Assembly: GCA_910587915.1 (NCBI GenBank)
Contig: CAJUOB010000002.1
Span: 152,339 to 216,338, forward strand
Reading direction: 5' to 3'
DNA length: 64,000 bases
DNA from: an uncultured Muribaculaceae bacterium
GTDB lineage: Bacteria; Bacteroidota; Bacteroidia; Bacteroidales; Muribaculaceae
Made by a program: the position numbers and the translations under genes. The notes under the pieces were generated by a model. The model saw only the letters and a program-made list of their open reading frames with translations. It searched no databases and was not told where the DNA came from. Shown piece after piece: positions 41,307 to 48,891 of the stretch. Every line of letters begins with the position of its first letter. Positions within the stretch are counted from its first letter, which is position 1.

Positions 41307-43738
41307 GTATATGGAAATCTGATATCTATCGGCTTCATTCCATCAACGGACACCGAGCAAGTGCCGGGAGCACCGTTGTGACGCACATATAGCCGTAGAC
41401 GTCCTTTATGGAATGCTCCCCGCTCTTTCGAACTATACTTCACTCCCTGAGGATCATACTGATTGCCATTGTCGACACCGGCAATCTCACAGCCAAGTGC
41501 GGAGAAGTCGGCATTCTCTGCAAAATCCGGAACTATGTTACCATTGCGGTCGACCACTTTCACTTCTATGCAATCGACTTTTGCCCCGGGCACAACCACT
41601 GTTTCCAATCGAGATGGCGCACCTGCTGTAGCCAATTTATGGCGGCCGACCTCTTTTTTCCCACGGAAAGCCACCGCTTCAAGCGTTCCCGGCTTATATT
41701 TCACTCCGGGAAAACGCACCAGACAACTGTCGGGATGTACCTTGCCACGGGCAAGCTTCTTTCCGGCCAGACGTAGCTCCACCTCATCGCAATTCGAATA
41801 CACTATCATGTCCACAATAGTGTCGGGCGTCCAGTTCCAATGATCCTCGACACGTCGTGGAGTCCACGGAAAATCAGGATGTGGGTTGGGACACTCCACA
41901 CCTGCATGCACCACCGGCTCAGATGTCCAATACGACTTCCGCAGGTAATATTCCGGTTTGGGGAAGCCGGCGATATCGTTCATACTTTCATCCCAACCTC
42001 GATAGCCGTCCCACACAATTTCCCCAAGATAATCGAATCCGACCCATATAAATTCGCCTATACAAGAGTCGGTGCGTCGGGCCCATATCGGATTGCCGGC
42101 GGCATGGTATGTTTCGGTGCCGAGAAGAATACGGTCGGGATATGCAGCCTTTTCCTGCGCATACAGGCTATCGGTATGAATCCTGTCGATATAATTGTAG
42201 CCGGCGATATCGAAATTATCCATAAAACCATAGATATTCGCACCCGCAAAGAAATCGCACGCGGCAGTGACAGGACGCGTCGGATCCTCGCGATGCGCTA
42301 TATCCACCAGACGGCGTGCAATTTCGTTTCCACGTATGCGCTGGTTCGGGATCTCATTTCCCAGTACATACAAGGCCACGCACGGATGATTGCGGTCGCG
42401 ACGAATCATCCGCGAGAGATCGGTCTCGGCCCACTGGTCGAAGTAAAGATGATAGGAATATGGCATCTTACCATAGGATGTCTCGCTATAACCCCATTCC
42501 TGCCCACGGTTCCATTCGTCGAAAATCTCATTTGTGACAAAAAAACCAAGGCTATCGCACAAATCGTACATATACGATGCGAATGGGTAGTGACTCAGGC
42601 GAAGGGCATTACATCCCATATCCTTCAATGTACGCAGTCGCTGCGCCCATACTTCGGGCGGCACGGCCACTCCAAATGGTCCTACATTCTGGTGCAGACA
42701 CACTCCGCGGAATTTCTCGGGCTTACCATTGACCTTAAGACCATCTTTCGAAAATTCCACCGACCGGATGCCCACTCGCACACGATGAGTGTCGACCACA
42801 GTATCACCGCACATCAGACTGCATTCGAGAGTATAGAGCGATGGAGTGTCGGGCGACCATAGCGACGGATTCGACACCGGAATCTCCGCATCGATATCGT
42901 AGTCGGTAAAATCGCCCATATTACGGTCCACCGTCACATCGCCGGCAGCAGAGCCATCGGGCGAAACAAGAGCAAAACGCACGGAGCAATCTTTCGACAC
43001 ACGGCGGTTGCCACCTGAGGTGTTTTTGTTTCCGCTGTTGCGTGTCCATACATACAAGTCGGTATTGTCGGCCCAGTTGAAACGTGTCTCCGGATAGGCA
43101 TTGCACACCACACGAGCCGACACTTTCACGACGGCACTATTGGAAGTGGCTACAGGCGTACTTACAAAAACACCATCGTAGGCGAAGTGTTGCTGGTTTG
43201 TAAGCACAAGCGACACATCGCGATAGATGCCCGATCCGGTGTACCACCTCGAGCCCGGCTGAAGACTGTTGTCGACGCGCACGGCAAGGACATTACGGCC
43301 TCCGCCACGATTCACATACGGTGTTATATCGTATTGGAACGCATTGTAGCCATTGGGATATTCGCCCACCATGCGACCGTTTATCCACACCTGACTTTTC
43401 ATATACACTCCGTCGAAGCGCACAAACACACGCTTGTTGTCGAGCGAATCGGGAAGGACGAACGACTTGCGGTACCACCCGGTGCCACAGGGCATGAACC
43501 CGCCCTGCGGACCGCTCGGATTGCTTCGGTCGTAGGCGCCTTCTATACTCCAGTCGTGGGGCACATCGACAGTACGCCAGGAACTGTCGTCGAAATCCGC
43601 GGAAGCATAGCCGACATCATCTTTCAACCGGAACCGCCAGTCGGAATTAAATGGCAGCACAGTCTCTGCCGACAAACCATCGCACGCCGCTATAAAAATA
43701 AATATCAGAACAATAGAGCGAAGTATACGTCGTGTCAT
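41297..43738 (-). CDS. GH2 family beta-galactosidase-type glycosidase
   Basis: 813 residues. Signal with lipobox (IFIAAC, Cys19). Sugar-binding domain (RFRLKDDVGYASADFDDSSW, DVPHDWSIEGAYDR), immunoglobulin-like domain, TIM barrel with acid/base Glu462 in LYVLGNEIPNQR and nucleophile Glu542 in ILLGTETYHAAG, and C-terminal Ig/DUF4982-like domains. It hydrolyses beta-linked sugars, likely galactosides, at the cell surface. Its ATG overlaps the stop of the RyR protein (ATGA), so it is the last gene of the RyR operon, an unusual neighbourhood for a glycosidase. Ends convergent with tpx. Confidence 0.94.
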   Translation of the reverse strand: MTRRILRSIVLIFIFIAACDGLSAETVLPFNSDWRFRLKDDVGYASADFDDSSWRTVDVPHDWSIEGAYDRSNPSGPQGGFMPCGTGWYRKSFVLPDSLDNKRVFVRFDGVYMKSQVWINGRMVGEYPNGYNAFQYDITPYVNRGGGRNVLAVRVDNSLQPGSRWYTGSGIYRDVSLVLTNQQHFAYDGVFVSTPVATSNSAVVKVSARVVCNAYPETRFNWADNTDLYVWTRNSGNKNTSGGNRRVSKDCSVRFALVSPDGSAAGDVTVDRNMGDFTDYDIDAEIPVSNPSLWSPDTPSLYTLECSLMCGDTVVDTHRVRVGIRSVEFSKDGLKVNGKPEKFRGVCLHQNVGPFGVAVPPEVWAQRLRTLKDMGCNALRLSHYPFASYMYDLCDSLGFFVTNEIFDEWNRGQEWGYSETSYGKMPYSYHLYFDQWAETDLSRMIRRDRNHPCVALYVLGNEIPNQRIRGNEIARRLVDIAHREDPTRPVTAACDFFAGANIYGFMDNFDIAGYNYIDRIHTDSLYAQEKAAYPDRILLGTETYHAAGNPIWARRTDSCIGEFIWVGFDYLGEIVWDGYRGWDESMNDIAGFPKPEYYLRKSYWTSEPVVHAGVECPNPHPDFPWTPRRVEDHWNWTPDTIVDMIVYSNCDEVELRLAGKKLARGKVHPDSCLVRFPGVKYKPGTLEAVAFRGKKEVGRHKLATAGAPSRLETVVVPGAKVDCIEVKVVDRNGNIVPDFAENADFSALGCEIAGVDNGNQYDPQGVKYSSKERGAFHKGRLRLYVRHNGAPGTCSVSVDGMKPIDIRFPYTKK

Positions 43739-44034
43739 ATCTTTTTAACGATATCAAATCCTGATTTCAATATTAATTTCAAAGTCTCCTGCGATGTCGC
43801 CCGGTCGTATTCCTTTTCGGACTCCGGCAATTCATCGTAGGGCACCAGGCAAGGATGGTGCCGGGCGGCATCGTCGCGTTCAGGCCCATAAGTCCATCCT
43901 TCGGCCATGCGGCTCCGGGCCCATACCTCGTGCACATTGCGTGCCATTTTCTCTGCAAGCGCCATAAGTTCCTCGGGCAATTGCACATCGGCCGTATCCA
44001 TCGGCTCGGGTATATATTCTGTTGTCATATTCAT
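43735..44034 (-). CDS. Small free-standing RyR-domain protein
   Basis: 99 residues. Contains the RyR repeat features: LAEKMARNVHEVWARSRM then EGWTYGPERDDAARHHPCLVP and YDELPESEKEYDRATSQETL. The domain first described in ryanodine receptors is found alone in Bacteroides proteins and has been suggested to bind nucleotides or other small signals. ATG overlaps the stop of the RCK/RyR membrane protein and its stop overlaps the GH2 start, so three genes are chained by ATGA overlaps. It is probably cytoplasmic, perhaps a partner or a ligand sensor. Confidence 0.9.
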   Translation of the reverse strand: MNMTTEYIPEPMDTADVQLPEELMALAEKMARNVHEVWARSRMAEGWTYGPERDDAARHHPCLVPYDELPESEKEYDRATSQETLKLILKSGFDIVKKI

Positions 44035-46202
44035 TTATCGGAGTACTCACCGGCTATCGCCATAGCGAGCGGAATGATGCGTACTATACCTTCGTCGTAC
44101 GCTTTAGTCTTACCAAGCACATCGTTCGATACTATATCGGGGTGTATGTTCCGGCTCTTGAGGGTGGCGCGCAGATCATCATCCTCTATAGGGAGAGCCG
44201 CCGCAAATTCAGGCCCTATCGGCCTCATGCCAAGCAGAAGTTGCTCTACCACCCAGCGGTTATGCTCCACCTTGGCAAGAGTGGAGATAGCGTTGGCATC
44301 GCGTATGCAATCCTTCTCATCCACAGAAATCCCTGTGGCCCGGACCTTCGATACGAAGGAATTGGCGCAGTAGACATTCGACCATCGTTTAGCCACCGCA
44401 CTCTTACCCCCGTCCTGCGATATCTGTTCCCAGAATTCACAGGCCGCAGCCACCACGTAATCCTGGCCTTTACCCTGATATACGGCCGACAAGGTGGTGT
44501 GACGGTCCATGCAATCGTAGGCATAGGCCACAAGGCGTGGCAGAATGTCGCGCGACCGCAGCATATAGTCGCAGCAATCAATCATTCCAAAAGGACGGAG
44601 AGTGCTGAAACGTGCGTTGTCGCGGCCGGTTAGACCGTAGCGAACGGCATCGACAAGTGCACCAGATTCGGGCTGCTGCACCCATATCTGCTGCACACCT
44701 TCGTACACCTCGGGCGTGAAGTAAAGAGCCGCCGACATAGCCTCGGCAGCCACAGGAAGACATACGGCAATCGTGGTGCGGCTGCTGTCTATGGGAGCTG
44801 AGCAACCTTCGGCTTTCCGTCGTTCTTTTGCGCGGGCTGCATTGTCGGCGCAGGCGTCGGCAATGTATTTCTGTATCGACGGAAGCGCCACATCGCCTTC
44901 TATAAATTCAAAGTCTATGTCCACAAGCTCCTCGCCCAGATACATGCCGCAATACGGAGAGCCGAGCCTGGAGTCGGACATCGGATTGTGCCAGCGGTCA
45001 TCGCCGTCGGTGCGCAAGGCCATGGACGTGCGTGTGTCGTATATGTTCCACTCCTCATCGGTCTCCGGATAAAGCGACGACGGAGCTTTTACATAGCGCC
45101 ACCGAGCCACCCGGAACAACTCCGGATGCCGACCCATGAAATACATCATTTCACGGCGCGCGTTGCGGTCGATAAAAGTTATAAGTGTGCGTGGACTCCC
45201 GGCATGAACGTTGTTGAAATTCGGATAGTGTGCCACGTGTGCGGCCTCGATAGCCAGCGCCATGCCCATTTTCGACATCCCGACAACTATGAGGTGCACA
45301 CGCTCATGCGATGATTCAGGGAGCCCACCGGCGCCATCAAGCGGCAGATACGATATTCCGTCGGCACGTTCCTTGCCCGAACCGAGAAGCACCTGCTGCG
45401 CCCAGTTCTCGTAGACACTGAATGGTATGAACCTGAAAGCCGTACTCTGCTCCAGACGCAGATCGGTGAACTGAAATGCACTGAATGTCGATTGGTATTC
45501 GAACATTATATGACACGGCACACGTGGCTGCCGCGACTCGCAGATATGCTCATTGATGATTTTCCAGCACTGCATATTGATCGAATCGTGGCTCGACCCG
45601 TCGATGTGACCACCCTCCCCGATAATAAAAACCTCGGCAGCTCGGTCGAGATGCAGATCGGCAAGTTCGTGCCACGAGGTGCGGTCGCCTGAATATATCA
45701 CTATATCGCGGGCTTTCTCCTCATCGGATATGGCAGCGAAAATCTCGCGTCTAAGACGCTCGACATCACGCTGGGTCTGCACTATCACATACTCATATTT
45801 CTCGATAAGATCGCGTGCAAGGCTGGCCACAATCTTATGGCCGCCAATAATAACAGCAAACCGTGTGTCGGCAATATTGTCGTAGCGGGCCTCGCCTTTG
45901 GTAAAGCGCTCGCGACGATCCACCACCCAATTCACCAGCAGGGTGAGCAACAGTCCATTGATGAAGAATAATCCTACTAAATTGGTGAATATCATCAGGA
46001 TGACATCGACCAGATTACCATCTGACGGAATCGACGGATTGGTGAATTGTATGAATATATTCCACGGATACCAGCCGTCGGGATCAAACAGTCCCTTACC
46101 TCTAATCAGGGAATAGGCTCCACCTATAAGTATAAGCACAAGCATCACGGCTCCGAGAATACACACGACTTTCATCAATACTTCACGGAAATTTCCCGCC
46201 AT
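44031..46202 (-). CDS. Channel-like membrane protein with RCK-like and RyR domains
   Basis: 723 residues from the ATG at 46202, chosen because the TTTG/TATTTTTG promoter lies about 95 nt upstream; the longer open frame to 46460 would start before it. Two membrane helices (about 11-33 and 65-95) with a pore-like loop; then a Rossmann/RCK unit (RFAVIIGGHKIVASLARDLI), a second one (RVHLIVVGMSKMGMALAIEA), a mostly helical region, and a C-terminal RyR-type domain (LAKVEHNRWVVEQLLLGMRP, NDVLGKTKAYDEGIVRIIP). The layout resembles 2-TM channels such as CASTOR with cytosolic RCK gating domains. Ion, ligand and role are unknown. Confidence 0.85.
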   Translation of the reverse strand: MAGNFREVLMKVVCILGAVMLVLILIGGAYSLIRGKGLFDPDGWYPWNIFIQFTNPSIPSDGNLVDVILMIFTNLVGLFFINGLLLTLLVNWVVDRRERFTKGEARYDNIADTRFAVIIGGHKIVASLARDLIEKYEYVIVQTQRDVERLRREIFAAISDEEKARDIVIYSGDRTSWHELADLHLDRAAEVFIIGEGGHIDGSSHDSINMQCWKIINEHICESRQPRVPCHIMFEYQSTFSAFQFTDLRLEQSTAFRFIPFSVYENWAQQVLLGSGKERADGISYLPLDGAGGLPESSHERVHLIVVGMSKMGMALAIEAAHVAHYPNFNNVHAGSPRTLITFIDRNARREMMYFMGRHPELFRVARWRYVKAPSSLYPETDEEWNIYDTRTSMALRTDGDDRWHNPMSDSRLGSPYCGMYLGEELVDIDFEFIEGDVALPSIQKYIADACADNAARAKERRKAEGCSAPIDSSRTTIAVCLPVAAEAMSAALYFTPEVYEGVQQIWVQQPESGALVDAVRYGLTGRDNARFSTLRPFGMIDCCDYMLRSRDILPRLVAYAYDCMDRHTTLSAVYQGKGQDYVVAAACEFWEQISQDGGKSAVAKRWSNVYCANSFVSKVRATGISVDEKDCIRDANAISTLAKVEHNRWVVEQLLLGMRPIGPEFAAALPIEDDDLRATLKSRNIHPDIVSNDVLGKTKAYDEGIVRIIPLAMAIAGEYSDK

Positions 46203-46295
46203 CAGTACGTCCAGTTCCTGATGCCGACGGTTCCACCGCGATCCGCTATGTCTTTCGTTCTTTCCCACTGGTAAAATAAATAATTGGATTTCAAG

Positions 46296-46327
46296 CAAAA
46301 ATATAAAATTCCAGCCACTCCTGCAAA
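46296..46327 (-). promoter_or_regulatory. Promoter of the RyR/GH2 operon
   Basis: CAAAAATA (46296-46303) reads TATTTTTG on the minus strand, and CAAA (46324-46327) reads TTTG, with 20 nt between. This fits the Bacteroidota promoter. Transcription would start near 46289, giving a leader of about 85 nt before ATG 46202. It fixes the gene start. Confidence 0.7.
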
Positions 46328-46544
46328 TAATGTATAACTCAATTGGCAAAGCCATAGGCAAAGGCCGCCATAGCGGTCGATAGAACAGTAGGCCACTGCA
46401 AGCGCACCGTAGGTGTGCGCAGCTGTGGTATTTCATGCCATCTTTCACCAATCGCGCCACATAGTGGTGCTACATTCCCGATTAAATTACATTGCATGCA
46501 CTATCATTCCGAGCGAGACAGCGCACTTATTTATTTACACAATG

Positions 46545-46575
46545 TTTGTAAATAAAAGAAAAAAGTATAATTTTG
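46545..46575 (+). promoter_or_regulatory. Canonical promoter of trpB
   Basis: TTTG (46545-46548) and TAATTTTG (46568-46575) are separated by exactly 19 nt. The transcript would start near 46582 and carry a leader of about 78 nt with an ACACACA/TGTGTGT pairing possibility and a short upstream frame. The rest of 46328-46544 shows nothing else. Confidence 0.8.
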
Positions 46576-46603
46576 CCACATAAATCATCGCTCAACACAC
46601 ACT

Positions 46604-46657
46604 ATGCCGCCAAAGCCGCGATCGACGGAATGTGTGTACGAATGTAAAACTTATTGA
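46604..46657 (+). CDS. Possible 17-codon upstream ORF in the trpB leader
   Basis: ATG at 46604 opens MPPKPRSTECVYECKTY and ends with TGA 2 nt before the trpB ATG. It lies fully within the predicted leader. It has two Cys, two Tyr and no Trp codon, so it is not a classical trp leader peptide. Translation through it could affect trpB initiation by coupling. A chance ORF is just as possible. Confidence 0.25.
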   Translation: MPPKPRSTECVYECKTY

Positions 46658-46659
46658 TT

Positions 46660-48033
46660 ATGAAACAGAAACGCTACTTCCTGTCAGAGGACGATATACC
46701 CCGGAGCTGGTACAACATTCAGGCAGAAATGCCCAACAAACCTATGCCCCCGCTCCATCCGGGCACAAAAAAGCCTTTAAAAGCAGAAGACCTTTATCCG
46801 ATTTTCGCTAAAGAATGTTGCGACCAGGAATTGAATCAGACCGATCCCTGGATAGAAATTCCCGCAGAGGTCCGCGAACTCTACAAATACTACCGCTCCA
46901 CCCCATTGGTGCGTGCATATGCCCTCGAAAAAGCTCTTGGCACTCCCGCGCACATCTATTTCAAGAACGAGAGCGTGTCGCCGATGGGTTCGCACAAACT
47001 CAATTCTGCAATTCCTCAGGCCTATTACTGCAAACAGGAAGGCATCACCAATATCACCACCGAGACCGGCGCCGGCCAGTGGGGCGCGTCGCTCGCATAC
47101 GCCGCCAGCATGTTCGGCATCGATTCGGCTGTATATCAGGTGAAAATATCGTATGAGCAGAAGCCCTACCGCCGAAGCATCATGCAGACATTCGGCGCCC
47201 AGGTGACACCATCGCCTTCCATGTCGACCCGCGCCGGAAAAGACATCCTCACCGCTCATCCGAACTATCAGGGCTCGCTCGGCACCGCCATATCCGAAGC
47301 AGTGGAACTGGCACAGACCACACCCAACTGCAAGTACTGCCTCGGATCGGTACTCAATCACGTTGCCCTGCATCAGACTGTGATAGGCCTTGAGGCCGAG
47401 AAGCAGATGGAAATGGCCGGAGAATATCCCGACGTCGTGATTGCATGTTTCGGCGGCGGCAGCAATTTCGGCGGGCTTGCCTTCCCCTTCATGCGCCATG
47501 TCATAGCAGGCGAGGAAGGCAAGAAGCATACCCGATTCGTGGCAGCCGAACCGGCAAGCTGCCCCAAGCTGACACGAGGAGAATTCAGATACGACTTTGG
47601 CGACGAAGCCGGCTACACCCCACTTCTGCCCATGTATACCCTCGGCCATAATTTCGCCCCGGCCAACATACACGCTGGTGGCCTGCGCTACCACGGCGCC
47701 GGCGTAATCGTGTCACAGCTTCTCAAGGACAAAATGATGGAAGCGGTCGACATCGACCAACTCGAGAGTTTCGAGGCAGGCTGTATCTTCGCCAAGGCCG
47801 AAGGCATAATTCCTGCTCCCGAATCGTGCCATGCCATCGCCGCTACCATACGCGAAGCGAAAAAATGTGCCGAAACAGGCGAAGAAAAAGTGATATTGTT
47901 CAATCTGTCGGGCCACGGACTGATAGATATGGCATCGTACGACAAATATCTTGCCGGCGATCTACAGAACTACTCGCTCGACGACAAAATACTCGCCGAC
48001 AATCTCGCTTCAATCGAACCGCTACAGCCCTAA
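46660..48033 (+). CDS. trpB: Tryptophan synthase beta chain, TrpB2 type
   Basis: 457 residues from ATG 46660; an in-frame TTG two codons upstream is ignored. PLP lysine is Lys113 in SPMGSHKLNSAIPQAYY. The TrpB2 pattern includes TTETGAGQWGASLAYAASM, YPDVVIACFGGGSNFGGLAF and YHGAGVIVSQLLKD. It makes tryptophan from indole and serine; TrpB2 enzymes stand alone and recycle free indole, or deaminate O-phosphoserine-like compounds. No trpA or other trp genes are adjacent, which fits a salvage role. Confidence 0.95.
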   Translation: MKQKRYFLSEDDIPRSWYNIQAEMPNKPMPPLHPGTKKPLKAEDLYPIFAKECCDQELNQTDPWIEIPAEVRELYKYYRSTPLVRAYALEKALGTPAHIYFKNESVSPMGSHKLNSAIPQAYYCKQEGITNITTETGAGQWGASLAYAASMFGIDSAVYQVKISYEQKPYRRSIMQTFGAQVTPSPSMSTRAGKDILTAHPNYQGSLGTAISEAVELAQTTPNCKYCLGSVLNHVALHQTVIGLEAEKQMEMAGEYPDVVIACFGGGSNFGGLAFPFMRHVIAGEEGKKHTRFVAAEPASCPKLTRGEFRYDFGDEAGYTPLLPMYTLGHNFAPANIHAGGLRYHGAGVIVSQLLKDKMMEAVDIDQLESFEAGCIFAKAEGIIPAPESCHAIAATIREAKKCAETGEEKVILFNLSGHGLIDMASYDKYLAGDLQNYSLDDKILADNLASIEPLQP

Positions 48034-48053
48034 CGACAGTTTAATATAGTATT

Positions 48054-48108
48054 CATGGCATATGATCGGGTCCATGTAGATGTCCCAAAATCATATGCCA
48101 TGTTTTTT
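48054..48108. terminator. Terminator between trpB and the nitroreductase gene
   Basis: CATGGCATATGAT (48054-48066) pairs with ATCATATGCCATG (48090-48102) across a 23-nt loop, followed by a T run. Stem is 13 bp. Confidence 0.85.
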
Positions 48109-48127
48109 GTATTACTATCGCAGGAAG

Positions 48128-48715
48128 CTAAACTATGAGTTCGTGAAGCGCGCGTTTAGGCACACACTGGGTGTCATCGGCATCTCGGTAATACCGGTAG
48201 TCGTCGTCCGCCCCCATATCGACAATCTTCACTTTCTCAGCCGCATATCCCAGTGCGAGCACATATCGAGGTATATAGCGATCGGGCAAGCGTAGAGCAT
48301 CCACAAGCTTCTGTTTATCGAACGCACGGATTATGCACCCCGAAATCCCAAGAGCTGTGGCTCCAAGAGTGATGGCCTGTAGCTGTAGACCGTCGTCGCA
48401 GAGACAATTCTGAGCAAGCTCCCCGTCGAGACACTGCACCAGGTATGCGACCGGACGCTCGCCCTCGGCAGGACCGTCCCAATCTTTATAATAACCTGCC
48501 CACGCCAGTGCCGGAAACAGACGCGCACACTCATCGGGATTGTCGACAATACGATAGCGCAACGGCTGCAAATTGCGCCCCGAAGCACAAAAACGTGTCA
48601 GGTCCACCAGACGGACAAGAGTATCGTGGTCGATAACTTTCGATTGGTCGAATCGGCGCACACTCCGGTCTCGTTCAAGCAAACCTCTTACACACAAAAA
48701 TTTATCCATATCCAT
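48128..48715 (-). CDS. Nitroreductase family protein
   Basis: 195 residues from ATG 48715, selected because TATCTTTG (48734-48741 on the minus strand) is the -7 box and the longer start at 48736 lies in it. The fold is clear: FLCVRGLLERDRSVRRFDQS (FMN phosphate-binding Arg), LVDLTRFCASGRNLQPLRYR, and GLQLQAITLGATALGISGCII. A Cys-rich end and acidic tail are present. Likely a cytoplasmic FMN oxidoreductase; substrate unknown. Confidence 0.9.
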   Translation of the reverse strand: MDMDKFLCVRGLLERDRSVRRFDQSKVIDHDTLVRLVDLTRFCASGRNLQPLRYRIVDNPDECARLFPALAWAGYYKDWDGPAEGERPVAYLVQCLDGELAQNCLCDDGLQLQAITLGATALGISGCIIRAFDKQKLVDALRLPDRYIPRYVLALGYAAEKVKIVDMGADDDYRYYRDADDTQCVPKRALHELIV

Positions 48716-48891
48716 ATTATTAGTAAACTCGCGCAAAGATAAGAAAAATCGCGCTTCGCACGACTTGATGCCGACATAATAAACTACATCAACTCACGCA
48801 TCACCTTTTCACCCGCAAGATATTTTTTGGTGTGAACGTAGAGCTTCTTTGAAAAAAAATGAGTAAGTTTGCCTAAATATTTCGCTTTGTC

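Noticed and set aside
46203..46460. N-terminal extension of the RyR membrane protein to 46460
   Set aside because: The promoter at 46296-46327 lies inside it, and the extension has no membrane or domain pattern; the start at 46202 fits better.
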